Of a DNA stretch of 58,047 nucleotides, positions 42,382 through 50,750 are shown in pieces. The stretch is from Lachnospiraceae bacterium (GTDB taxonomy: Bacteria; Bacillota; Clostridia; Lachnospirales; Lachnospiraceae). Below the pieces are notes generated by a model. The model was not told where the DNA came from and did not search any database. It worked only from the letters and a program-made list of their open reading frames with translations. Positions within the stretch are counted from its first letter, which is position 1; every line of letters begins with the position of its first letter. A program made the translations under genes and the position numbers. The stretch is taken from assembly GCA_024685005.1 (NCBI GenBank), contig JAIKWF010000081.1:1-58047 (forward strand). The letters are read 5' to 3'.

Positions 42382-42786
42382 TCATTGATTCTCATTTATA
42401 ACCTTTTCGCCTTCCCTCTTTTGGCGCAAACACAAAAGAAGGGGCGGGAATGTCATGGTCAGCAGAAAATCCGTCCAGATATACGGATTATCAAGGCTTG
42501 CTTCCCACCAGATACAGGATGCGATCCAGGTCAGATGCTCGCAAACCGTATAGGCAAGCACCGTCAGAAACAGCGCCCTGTGTTTTTTCATGGGACTTAT
42601 CTTTTCCCGTCCCATCATCAGGCCGTTTACGCAGTACCATTGCAGCGAACCCGTCAGAGCAGCTGCCACGATATTGGACAGATAGGCCCCGAACTGCATG
42701 TAATAAATCGCCAGTCCGAAGGGCAGCAGTCCGAAAAGCCACCCCTGCCAAACCCTTTTTCGTTCACCCTTTCGACGACTTTGCAA
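42382..42786 (-). CDS. small four-helix membrane protein, GtrA-like
   Basis: About 134 residues with four hydrophobic helices (LFGLLPFGLAIYYM, LSNIVAAALTGSLQWYCVNG, ALFLTVLAYTVCEHLTWIA, FLLTMTFPPLLLCL). Size, helix number and a helix ending in a basic residue resemble GtrA proteins, which help move lipid-linked sugars across the membrane. The match is loose. No ATG lies in a sensible place; I suggest TTG 42786, preceded by AGGG, which overlaps the end of the glycerophosphotransferase gene by 23 bases. The frame extends to 42921, but that part is antisense-frame inside the upstream gene. Context supports a role in surface glycopolymer synthesis. Confidence 0.5.
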   Translation of the reverse strand: MQSRRKGERKRVWQGWLFGLLPFGLAIYYMQFGAYLSNIVAAALTGSLQWYCVNGLMMGREKISPMKKHRALFLTVLAYTVCEHLTWIASCIWWEASLDNPYIWTDFLLTMTFPPLLLCLRQKREGEKVINENQ

Positions 42787-43921
42787 AAAGCCCTGCCCGC
42801 TCCATGATCCGCTCCGTGGCATGTCCGTCGCAGCTTTGCATAAACTTTTCCCGGAAGGCTGAAAGCCTTTTGGCGCTTTCCTCCCGCATGCCCTGCTCAT
42901 TGCAGGAAAGCTCGGAAACAAGCCCCTCCGTCAGCTCCTTCGTATCCCGGTAGATCTCTCCGGCATCCAGGTCCTGTATGCTGTGATAAAAGCCTCTCTT
43001 ATCATCATAGTCCGACAGATCCGGCGCAAAAAACAGGATGGGCCTGTCAAACAACGCAAACTCAAAGATCAGAGAGGAATAATCCGTAATGCAGTAATCC
43101 GCCGCAGGCATCAGCTCCTCAATGGAAAGCCTGCCGCTGACATCAAAACAAAAATCCGCCGCATCCTCCGGCACACGGATCTTTTCCGGGAAGGCCGGAT
43201 GTCCTTTAAACAGCATCACGCACCAATCTCCTAATGCCTCTTTCATATAAGACAGATCCGGCAGAGGCGGCATCTTTGCATTTGCCACATTCCCCCGAAA
43301 AGTGGGGGCCAGCAGGATCACCTTTTTTCCTTTTGTCTCCGGTATCATTTTTTCAACCTTCTCCCGGCTGTCCCGGCAAAACGCTTCATCAAAAAATCGA
43401 TCCGTCCGGCTGATCCCCAAAGGCAGGATCTTTTCCGCCGGCTGGTTCATGGCATCTGCATAAAAAGGCACCATGGTCGGGGAGGACACTGTCACAAATG
43501 CATAGGGACCGTAGTATTCCCGCTCCAGCTTCCCGATCCCATGTCCAAAGCGCTTAAAGGCACCGCAGGCGTGCCAGCACTGCACCACGGAGGTTTCCTT
43601 TCGGATGGGAATGGCGGCCAGAACATCACTGCTCTCATCCACAAAAACCACCTTTGCCCGGGCCAGATACCTGACCATGGAAAGGCAGCGCCGTAAATAA
43701 GAAGCCATGCTGCCTTCTCCCGTTTGGAGGAAAAATACTTCGCTACGCATGCCTTCCTGCTTTTCACAGGCTTTTTGCAAAAGCCGCAGATTGTCCGTGA
43801 TCTCCCGGTACCGGATCTCCAGAAACAGAACCGATGCCTGCTTTTTTTCAAAAAGGCAGGCGATCCTGTACCACAGGGGAAGCACAACCTTCAGAAAAAA
43901 AGCGATTCCAGCCTTTTTCAT
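42764..43921 (-). CDS. CDP-glycerol glycerophosphotransferase family protein (first)
   Basis: A 385-residue TagB/TagF-type enzyme. An amphipathic N-terminus (MKKAGIAFFLKVVLPLWYRI) serves for membrane binding. Family landmarks follow: VVQCWHACGAFKRFG near residue 115, ILLAPTFRGN near 200, LFKGHP near 235, CITDYSSLIFEFALFDRPIL near 280 and the final DGHATERI. These enzymes move glycerol or ribitol phosphate from a CDP carrier onto a growing wall polymer at the inner face of the membrane. The polymer here is not known. ATG 43921 has AAAGGAAAG upstream and lies 11 bases after the stop of a paralogue. Confidence 0.88.
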   Translation of the reverse strand: MKKAGIAFFLKVVLPLWYRIACLFEKKQASVLFLEIRYREITDNLRLLQKACEKQEGMRSEVFFLQTGEGSMASYLRRCLSMVRYLARAKVVFVDESSDVLAAIPIRKETSVVQCWHACGAFKRFGHGIGKLEREYYGPYAFVTVSSPTMVPFYADAMNQPAEKILPLGISRTDRFFDEAFCRDSREKVEKMIPETKGKKVILLAPTFRGNVANAKMPPLPDLSYMKEALGDWCVMLFKGHPAFPEKIRVPEDAADFCFDVSGRLSIEELMPAADYCITDYSSLIFEFALFDRPILFFAPDLSDYDDKRGFYHSIQDLDAGEIYRDTKELTEGLVSELSCNEQGMREESAKRLSAFREKFMQSCDGHATERIMERAGLFAKSSKG

Positions 43922-43932
43922 ATTCTTTCCTT

Positions 43933-45066
43933 TCAGTGCAAAAACGCCGCGATCCTGCTGCAGGCCTGCCCGTCGCAGGCTGACAGATAGGACATGCAAA
44001 ACGCATTCTGCCTGTCAAAATCATATTCTTTCCATGTTTTTTCGATGGCATCCGAAAGATCCTTCGGATCCAGAACCCGCTCTGCCGGTATCTCCGCCGG
44101 CTGCATATAAAAGCCCCGGTCTTCCTCATACAGTTTTGCATCCGGCATAAACAAAAGAAGCCTTTTTTGCAAAAGGGATGCATCATAGAGGATGGAGGAA
44201 TAATCCGTGATCACCAGATCGGCGCAGGGCAGGATTTCCATGGTGCCCATGGGCTGCCTGTAAGAGGCATAATCAGCATAAGTCAGAAGATGGGGATGCA
44301 ACGAAATGATCAGATACCACTCATCTCCCAGCTCCTCTGCCGCCCTTTTCAGCTCCGCAAGACCCTCCAATCTGGGCACGCCGGCATTCCCCCGAAAAGT
44401 GGGAGCCCACAGCAGTACCTTTTTCCCTGCTGCATCCGGATAATTGCGCAAAAATGCTTCCCTGCACTGTTTCAGATGGGCTTCATCTTTCCAGGCATCC
44501 ATCCTTGCAATGCCTGTCGCCCGCACCACACCCTCCGGCTGGCGCATGGCGCTTTGAAAAGGCCCGATACACTTAGGTGCAGACACCGTCACCACATCAT
44601 AATTCGCAAACACATTCCCCTTATAATAAGCCGGAATGTCATCCGGTGCATCATAACCGAACTTTTTAAACGCCCCCGCTCCGTGCCAAAGCTGGATCAC
44701 CTTTGTTTCGGGACGCTTTTTGCAGGAAGAGACCGGCAGGAAATTATCGCATAAAATAACAGCCCCGGCAGTGGCGTACAGCTTCATAAAAGAAACCGAC
44801 TCCCGCAGCTGGGCGGAAGCGGACAGCTTGCCGAAATCCCGGTAAAACTCCAGGATCTCATATTCTCTGCCCCCTTCTTCCTGCTCTCTTTTCAGATACC
44901 AAAACAGCCTGTCCATACTCTCCGGCCGGCTGTCATGATGTGCATCCGCAAAGATAAAACGGCCGGCTTTGATCTCATTTTTCTTTGCCGCTCCGTAGCT
45001 TACCGGCAGGATCAGGTGCTGAATGATCATCTTAGCCATCTGTCTGGCCATAAACTTCAGATTCAT
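43933..45066 (-). CDS. CDP-glycerol glycerophosphotransferase family protein (second)
   Basis: A 377-residue paralogue of the next gene. Landmarks are VIQLWHGAGAFKKFGYDAPD near residue 122, LLWAPTFRGNAG near 215, ISLHPHLL near 255, LVITDYSSILYDASLLQKRL near 285 and a C-terminal SACDGQACSRI. The two proteins share the motif order but differ widely in sequence, so they probably add different units or act at different steps of one wall polymer. I prefer ATG 45066, which overlaps the glycosyltransferase stop (ATGA); an in-frame ATG at 45090 would add eight residues. It is co-transcribed with the glycosyltransferase and the first paralogue. Confidence 0.88.
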   Translation of the reverse strand: MNLKFMARQMAKMIIQHLILPVSYGAAKKNEIKAGRFIFADAHHDSRPESMDRLFWYLKREQEEGGREYEILEFYRDFGKLSASAQLRESVSFMKLYATAGAVILCDNFLPVSSCKKRPETKVIQLWHGAGAFKKFGYDAPDDIPAYYKGNVFANYDVVTVSAPKCIGPFQSAMRQPEGVVRATGIARMDAWKDEAHLKQCREAFLRNYPDAAGKKVLLWAPTFRGNAGVPRLEGLAELKRAAEELGDEWYLIISLHPHLLTYADYASYRQPMGTMEILPCADLVITDYSSILYDASLLQKRLLLFMPDAKLYEEDRGFYMQPAEIPAERVLDPKDLSDAIEKTWKEYDFDRQNAFCMSYLSACDGQACSRIAAFLH

Positions 45067-45812
45067 AAATAGTATTTTTTCACTCCGCAAATTGCATAAG
45101 ACAAAAAGTACAAAAGAGACCGGAAGACCCCGTATCCGCAGTAACGATAGACTTTATAATTCATAAGGGCGGATTTGAATTTATTGCGTGATTTTCCTCC
45201 CTGGGAAAGTCTGTATTTCAAAAGCGGCGCATCAATTCCCACAGCCGGTCCCGTCTCCCGGATGATACGGATCCAGGAAATATAATCCTCATGACTGTCA
45301 TCATGCTCCATGGGATACGCTAACATCACGTTTCGATCCACCATCACAGCAGAGCAGTTCAGGTAATTGGATTGAAGGATCCGTTTCAGATCCATCTGCT
45401 CCGGGATACCGATGATGCGGCCGGTGCTGCTTCCATCTGCCTTCATCAGTTCTCTGCCCGTAGAAGAAAGGACAGCCTTTTTCTCTTTCATTTTCGCAAG
45501 CTGCACAGACAGCTTTTCAGGTTCCCACCAGTCATCCGAGTCCAGAAATGCGATAAAAGGAGTGTCTGCCGCCGCAACACCCCGCATCCTGCTCTTTGCC
45601 ACACCCATATTCTCATCATTACGAAGATAAAAAAAATTCTCCCGCTGCAGATAGGGCGCAAGTACGCTCTTTGTCCCGTCCGAGGAACAGTCGTCGATGA
45701 CATACAGATTGACCGGAACTGACTGTGCATATACGGAATCTATGGCCTGCCTGATGGTATCTTTACTGTTATAACACGGCATGACCACCGAAACTTCTGG
45801 CTTCTCTCCCAC
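45063..45812 (-). CDS. family 2 glycosyltransferase
   Basis: A 249-residue GT-A enzyme with EVSVVMPCYNSKDTIRQAID at the start, LYVIDDCSSDGT near residue 35, PFIAFLDSDDWWEPEKL near residue 85 (the DxD metal motif as DSDD) and HDDSHEDYISWIRI near 180. It adds a sugar from a nucleotide donor to an unknown acceptor, probably the linkage or side sugar of the polymer made by the two phosphotransferases. It starts with GTG 45812 preceded by GGGAG. It is the first gene of the surface polymer group, beginning just after the ftsZ terminator. Confidence 0.9.
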   Translation of the reverse strand: MGEKPEVSVVMPCYNSKDTIRQAIDSVYAQSVPVNLYVIDDCSSDGTKSVLAPYLQRENFFYLRNDENMGVAKSRMRGVAAADTPFIAFLDSDDWWEPEKLSVQLAKMKEKKAVLSSTGRELMKADGSSTGRIIGIPEQMDLKRILQSNYLNCSAVMVDRNVMLAYPMEHDDSHEDYISWIRIIRETGPAVGIDAPLLKYRLSQGGKSRNKFKSALMNYKVYRYCGYGVFRSLLYFLSYAICGVKKYYL

Positions 45813-45854
45813 CGGCTCTCCCTTTCCTTTCGGCCTGAAAACAACTGTGTAATC

Positions 45855-45892
45855 GAAAATCAGTGACCGCTTTATCCGTAACGGTCACTGAT
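45855..45892 (-). terminator. intrinsic terminator of ftsZ
   Basis: ATCAGTGACCG / CGGTCACTGAT, an 11-base perfect stem, followed by TTTTCG on the minus strand. The U-run is short. Confidence 0.7.
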
Positions 45893-45933
45893 CTGTTTTG
45901 CATTTCTCTTATATAGACCAAGCTGGTCGACTA

Positions 45934-47172
45934 TCAATCTTTGGATCTTTGCAGGAAATCCGGGATCTTCAGGGATCCTGAATCCACCTTCTGCTTCGGC
46001 TCACGCTTAGGCTGCTGGGGATTCTTTGCCAGATTGTTGATGGCGGAAGCAGGAATGGCACCTGTTCCCACGTTGGTTCCACGTCCGGACTGAAGCCTTG
46101 CAGCTGCCGGATTAGCACCCATCAGGATGGGAGCCTGAAGCTTGCTGGCTGTTCCCGGGCTGGACAAAGAAGCGCTGGCGCTCTTGATTCTGGAAGCTGC
46201 CGTTCTTCCCACATCCTTATTCTTCTCATCAATACCGGTGGCAATAACGGTGATGGTACACATATCATGCATCTCTTCATCATACTTGGCACCGAAGATC
46301 AGATTCACATCTTCACCGATGAGATCATTGACATACTCAGTAGCTTCATTTACTTCGATCAGAGAAACATCTCCGGAAATATTCAAAATAATATCGGTAG
46401 CACCTGCGATGGTCGTCTCAAGCAAAGGAGAAGCAACCGCCATCTTAATGGCTTCCATTGCCTTCTCGTCACCGGTACCCGTTCCGATACCCACATGAGC
46501 GATACCTTTATCACGCATAACAGTCTGCACATCCGCAAAGTCAAGATTGATGACTGCCGGTGTATTGATCAGATCCGTAATACCCTGTACGCACTGCTGA
46601 AGAACTTCGTCCGCCTTCTTCAATGCATCGGGAAGGGAAGTTCTGCGATCTACGATCTCAAGGAGCTTGTCATTGGGGATCACGATCAGTGTATCCACAT
46701 TGCCCCTCAGATTCTCGATACCCATCTGTGCATTGTTCATACGGGTCTTCGCTTCAAAGTGAAAAGGTTTGGTCACAACACCGATAGTCAGGATGCCGGC
46801 TTCCTTTGCCATTTTGGCAACAATGGGAGCTGCTCCCGTACCGGTACCGCCGCCCATTCCGCAGGTAACGAATACCATATCTGCACCCTTCAGGGTAGCT
46901 GCGATCTCTTCTATACTCTCTTCAGCTGCCTTCTCTCCGATCTCAGGCTTAGCGCCTGCGCCGAGTCCCTTGGTCAGCTTTTCTCCTATTTGCAGATGTT
47001 TGGGTGCTTTGTTAAGACGAAGTGCCTGTTGGTCAGTGTTGATCGAAACAAATTCAACCCCCATGATCTGCTCATCTATCATACGATCAACCGCATTATT
47101 ACCGGCGCCGCCGACCCCTGCCACAATGATCCGGGCAGTCTGGTCTGAATTGTTGGATTGAACTTCTATCAA
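45934..47172 (-). CDS. ftsZ: cell division protein FtsZ
   Basis: A 412-residue tubulin homologue. The GTPase domain has [17 protein letters not shown] near residue 15, the T4 loop [13 protein letters not shown] near residue 105 and the T7 catalytic loop [11 protein letters not shown] near 205. The C-terminal region has a variable basic-polar linker and ends in the conserved tail [10 protein letters not shown]. It forms the division ring. I choose TTG 47172 as the start since AAGGAGG lies 8 bases upstream. The ATG at 47190 overlaps that ribosome site and has no SD of its own. It is the last gene of the division group and has an extra promoter at 47221-47249. Confidence 0.97.
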   Translation of the reverse strand: MIEVQSNNSDQTARIIVAGVGGAGNNAVDRMIDEQIMGVEFVSINTDQQALRLNKAPKHLQIGEKLTKGLGAGAKPEIGEKAAEESIEEIAATLKGADMVFVTCGMGGGTGTGAAPIVAKMAKEAGILTIGVVTKPFHFEAKTRMNNAQMGIENLRGNVDTLIVIPNDKLLEIVDRRTSLPDALKKADEVLQQCVQGITDLINTPAVINLDFADVQTVMRDKGIAHVGIGTGTGDEKAMEAIKMAVASPLLETTIAGATDIILNISGDVSLIEVNEATEYVNDLIGEDVNLIFGAKYDEEMHDMCTITVIATGIDEKNKDVGRTAASRIKSASASLSSPGTASKLQAPILMGANPAAARLQSGRGTNVGTGAIPASAINNLAKNPQQPKREPKQKVDSGSLKIPDFLQRSKD

Positions 47173-47220
47173 AACAAATTCCTCCTTCATTCTCCCACTC
47201 TATAAAAACTCACACATAAC

Positions 47221-47249
47221 ATCATACGATTTTTTGACAGAATAATCAA
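47221..47249 (-). promoter_or_regulatory. internal sigma-A promoter for ftsZ
   Basis: On the minus strand TTGATT (47244-47249), 17 bases, TATGAT (47221-47226), in the gap between ftsQ and ftsZ. It would allow ftsZ expression apart from the rest of the cluster. Confidence 0.6.
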
Positions 47250-47265
47250 CAATTTTTGCAATTTT

Positions 47266-47997
47266 TTATTCATCCGGCACAAAAGTGACCTTCGTAGTGT
47301 CCTTATCATAGTTCTCCATATGAAGAATGCCGCATTTTCCTGCAAGATTGGGTAAAATCTCCCGCAGCTGCATGACTTTCTCGTCCACATTGGCCTCGCC
47401 GCCCATGTCTACCCGGACTTTTTCGAAATACAGCGTCACGTTTCCTTTATTGGAGAAAAAAATCTGATCCGCAGACAGATTATATTTGGAAAGAAGCTGT
47501 GTTACCTTCAAAATTTCCGCAAAGATCCGGTCATCTTCCACGGGAAGGGGCTCATGCAAAAGTACACTGTCAAAGGTCAGACCCTTGATCAGCGGTACGC
47601 CTTCCGTAGGCAGGGCGGAGGATTCCACCACAATACCGTCTTTATCAAAATAAAGATACTGTCCCAGATATTCCAGACACCCGGCAAGGGCTTTTTCATA
47701 AACAGTCACTTTGATGGCATGGTGGGTAACGATGTCCACATCCATGGTCTCAATGAAGGGAACATCCTTGATATTCCGGTGCTTGTAAAAAAGCCGCAGG
47801 TACAGACTGTTGTCCCTGATGCCGCCGGGGAGGACCATCTCCTTGATCTCTTCGGAGGTATAATGCACATTCCCCTCTACGATCACATCCGTCACCTTGT
47901 ATTCCGTAAGCAAATAGACGATACTGCCTATGATGATCACAAGAACGATCAGGATCATGACCGCTATGATTTTTCTTCTGTCAAATTCCCGTTCCAT
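47266..47997 (-). CDS. ftsQ: cell division protein FtsQ/DivIB
   Basis: A 243-residue bitopic membrane protein: short basic cytoplasmic N-terminus (MEREFDRRKI), one helix at about residues 10-29, then a POTRA domain (VTDVIVEGNVHYTSEEIKEM) and a beta domain (VTVYEKALAGCLEYLGQYLY). It belongs to the FtsQ-FtsL-FtsB complex that activates septal wall synthesis. It lies 18 bases after ftsW. Length is typical of DivIB in Clostridia. Confidence 0.88.
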   Translation of the reverse strand: MEREFDRRKIIAVMILIVLVIIIGSIVYLLTEYKVTDVIVEGNVHYTSEEIKEMVLPGGIRDNSLYLRLFYKHRNIKDVPFIETMDVDIVTHHAIKVTVYEKALAGCLEYLGQYLYFDKDGIVVESSALPTEGVPLIKGLTFDSVLLHEPLPVEDDRIFAEILKVTQLLSKYNLSADQIFFSNKGNVTLYFEKVRVDMGGEANVDEKVMQLREILPNLAGKCGILHMENYDKDTTKVTFVPDE

Positions 47998-48015
47998 TAC
48001 GATATCCTACCACAC

Positions 48016-49191
48016 TTACCCTGCCAGCTGTTCCTGTTTGCGTATCCGCATGGATACATTCAGCACAATGCCGATCTCGCAGAGCAAAAATACCACCGAA
48101 GTTCCGCCATAGCTGATAAAAGGCAGGGTTACACCGGTATTTGGAATGGTGTTGGTCACCACGGCGATATTCAAAACAACCTGTAGGGCAAAATGCCCCA
48201 TCACCCCCACCACCAGCAGGGCGCCGAAGGCATCCGGCGCATTTATGGCGATCAGCATGCACCGGTAGATCAAAAGGGCAAAAAGCGCAATGACGCAGAT
48301 ACCGCCAAAGGCTCCCAGTTCCTCGCAGATAATGGAAAATACCATGTCGTTCTGGGCCTCCGGGAGCTTCATCTTCTGAATGCTTTCGCCCAGCCCTTTT
48401 CCGAACATACCGCCGGAGCCGATGGCATACAGACCCTGAATGGTCTGGAAACTGCTCTCTTCCTCAAACTCCTCCGGATGCAGCCAGGCTACCACTCTGG
48501 CCTGTCTGAAGTCGCCTTTTCCTTCCATTTTTTCCGATTTGCTAAGGGCATTCATAACCAAAAGCAACGCAATAAAGGCAACCGCAACAGCGGAAAGAAT
48601 GTATTTCAAATAAGAAGGATCCGCCATGAACAGGATCACTGCGGCGATACCTGCAACGATCAGGGCGGAACTCAGGTTCCTTGTGATCACCAAAAGCAAA
48701 AAGCAGGGAACAGCCGTGATCCCCAGAATAGTCCAAAAGGCACTCCCTGTCTTGATCCCCTTCCCCATTTTGGCGATCAGCGCCGCCAGAAAAATGATCA
48801 GCCCAACCTTCACGATCTCCGCAGGCTGAATGGACAAGGGCCCGATAAAGATCCAGCGCCTTGCACCGTTAAACTCTCTTCCAAGGGGTGTTAAGATCAG
48901 AAAAATGGTTCCGAGGGAAAACACATAAGCCGCAAAAGCAAACCGCTCCCATATGTGATAATCAATGACAACGGCAAATACCATGGCCACAAGACCCAAA
49001 ACCGTCGCCTTGGACTGGTTCTTTAAATAATGCATTCCGTCTCCGAATTTGATATTTGCCTCATAAGAGCTGACGGAATACAGCACCACCAATCCGAACA
49101 GGATCAGAAAAAGCACTGTAAAAAGCAATGTGAAATCAAAGAAATTCTCGGCTTTGACCTTTTTCTTTCTTCTTTCGGCCACGACCGTCAC
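48016..49191 (-). CDS. ftsW: FtsW/SpoVE-type septal peptidoglycan polymerase
   Basis: A 391-residue SEDS protein with about ten membrane helices. Landmarks are FLILFGLVVLYSVSSYEANI near residue 30, GARRWIFIGPLSIQPAEIVK near residue 110 (SEDS signature), a large outside loop near 215-255 and NTGVTLPFISYGGTSVVFLL near 350 (second SEDS signature). SEDS proteins polymerise lipid II together with a class B penicillin-binding protein, here probably the product of 50751-53096. The start overlaps murD by four bases (ATGA). SpoVE rather than FtsW remains possible by sequence alone. Confidence 0.92.
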   Translation of the reverse strand: MTVVAERRKKKVKAENFFDFTLLFTVLFLILFGLVVLYSVSSYEANIKFGDGMHYLKNQSKATVLGLVAMVFAVVIDYHIWERFAFAAYVFSLGTIFLILTPLGREFNGARRWIFIGPLSIQPAEIVKVGLIIFLAALIAKMGKGIKTGSAFWTILGITAVPCFLLLVITRNLSSALIVAGIAAVILFMADPSYLKYILSAVAVAFIALLLVMNALSKSEKMEGKGDFRQARVVAWLHPEEFEEESSFQTIQGLYAIGSGGMFGKGLGESIQKMKLPEAQNDMVFSIICEELGAFGGICVIALFALLIYRCMLIAINAPDAFGALLVVGVMGHFALQVVLNIAVVTNTIPNTGVTLPFISYGGTSVVFLLCEIGIVLNVSMRIRKQEQLAG

Positions 49192-50591
49192 TCCTTCCCT
49201 TCAAACGAATGAACAAGCTCCTTGAAGATCTCCCCCCGCTGCTCATAGTTTTTGAACATTCCCCAGCTTGCACAGGCCGGAGAAAGCAATACCGCCTCGC
49301 CGGAAACCGCTTTTTCCCGGCACAGATTAACCGCCTCTTCAAAGGTCTCTGTCATAAAGACAGGCTCAAAACCGTGCTCCTTTGCGCAAGCAGCAATTTT
49401 TTCCTTTGTCTGTCCCAAAAGCACCAGTCCCCGGATTTTGTCTCCGAAGGATTCGATCCATTCGTCATACGTACTGTCTTTATCATAGCCGCCGCCAATG
49501 AGCCAGGTAGGTTTCACCATGGCATTGACCGCCTTGATGGCGGCATCGGGATTGGTACCCTTTGAATCATTATAATAATCCACGCCGTCCACAGTGGAAA
49601 CGAACTCGATCCTGTGCTCCACCGCGGTAAACACCTTTACAGCAGCAAGAATGGTATCCATGGGAACCCCTGCCGCATCAGCCATGGCAACGGCAGCCAT
49701 GATGTTTTCCGCATTGTGGACGCCCAAAAGCCTGGTCTCATCCATGGCCAAAAGGCGCTCCGCCTTACCGCTTTGGGCCCGGTAGATCACTCCTTCTTTA
49801 TAAAAGAATCCGTCGGCAAGCTCCTTTGAAGAAGAAAACAGCACTACCCTTGCAGGACACTGGGGCAAAAAGGCCTCCGTATAGGGATCATCCGCATTTA
49901 ATACGCAGACATCTTCCTTTGTCTGCTTTTTCGTGATATCCTGCTTTGCCCGGACATAATTCTCCATGGTATGATGGCGATTCAGATGATCCGGGGTCAG
50001 ATTCAAAATTGCAGAAACAACCGGGTGAAAGTCATGGGTAGTCTCCAGCTGGAAAGAGGAAATCTCTGCAACGGTACAGGAATCCCCGTCGCTTTTTTGT
50101 ACCTCTTCCGTATAAGGGGTACCGATATTTCCTACCACCAGGACGTTTTTCACCGCCCGCTTCATAATACTGCCCAAAAGAGATGTGGTAGTGGTTTTAC
50201 CGTTGGTACCGGTAATAGCAAGGACGCGACCCTTTTCCAGGCTCCACGCCATCTCGATCTCCCCCCAGATGGGAAGATCATTTTCCCGGAGCAGATTTGC
50301 AACAGCCTGATCCGTGGGCACGCCGGGGCTTAAAACCGCCAGGGTAAAGTCCTTCAGATACTCCTTCGTCAGATTGGAAAGGCCGGTGAGCACCGCGATC
50401 TCCCCGCAGCTGTTTTTATCCTTTACTTTTCCCAAAACCTGCTGCCTGCAGGCCTCTTTATCAATAGTCTCATTTTCATCGAATAAAACAGCGCATCCGC
50501 CGCAGCCTGCAACCAAAGAAGCTGCTGCGATACCGCTTTTACCCGTTCCGACGATCAATACTTTTTTCCATAATGCATTCATTGGGATCAT
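49188..50591 (-). CDS. murD: UDP-N-acetylmuramoylalanine--D-glutamate ligase
   Basis: A 467-residue Mur ligase. The N-terminal domain has VLIVGTGKSGIAAASLVAGC, the central ATPase has AITGTNGKTTTTSLLGSIMK near residue 117, HLNRHHTMENYVRAKQDI near 200 and the C-terminal domain has YNDSKGTNPDAAIKAVN near 340. It adds D-glutamate to UDP-MurNAc-L-alanine in the cytoplasm. GAGGTGG precedes the start. It is the only mur gene in the cluster. Confidence 0.95.
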   Translation of the reverse strand: MIPMNALWKKVLIVGTGKSGIAAASLVAGCGGCAVLFDENETIDKEACRQQVLGKVKDKNSCGEIAVLTGLSNLTKEYLKDFTLAVLSPGVPTDQAVANLLRENDLPIWGEIEMAWSLEKGRVLAITGTNGKTTTTSLLGSIMKRAVKNVLVVGNIGTPYTEEVQKSDGDSCTVAEISSFQLETTHDFHPVVSAILNLTPDHLNRHHTMENYVRAKQDITKKQTKEDVCVLNADDPYTEAFLPQCPARVVLFSSSKELADGFFYKEGVIYRAQSGKAERLLAMDETRLLGVHNAENIMAAVAMADAAGVPMDTILAAVKVFTAVEHRIEFVSTVDGVDYYNDSKGTNPDAAIKAVNAMVKPTWLIGGGYDKDSTYDEWIESFGDKIRGLVLLGQTKEKIAACAKEHGFEPVFMTETFEEAVNLCREKAVSGEAVLLSPACASWGMFKNYEQRGEIFKELVHSFEGKE

Positions 50592-50649
50592 CCACCTCTT
50601 TGCAAAAAAATTTCCTTATCAAACCTAACACATATTACTTCTTTTTTCA

Positions 50650-50697
50650 AGAAAAACGGCGGCATCCGCGAAAGGAGGGAAACGGAAGCCGCCGTTG
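50650..50697 (-). terminator. intrinsic terminator after the penicillin-binding protein gene
   Basis: AACGGCGGC...GCCGCCGTT stem with a 24-base apical part that also pairs partly (CCG/CGG), followed by TTTTTCTT on the minus strand. It separates pbp from murD. Confidence 0.85.
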
Positions 50698-50750
50698 GTA
50701 TCATAAACTGACATATGACACCTGGTTTTCTTTATGGACTAACCGGATCT

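Noticed and set aside
40771-42807. A 678-residue plus-strand frame
   Set aside because: It is the antisense frame of the ABC exporter gene, whose protein has all family motifs. The plus-strand product shows no recognisable domain.
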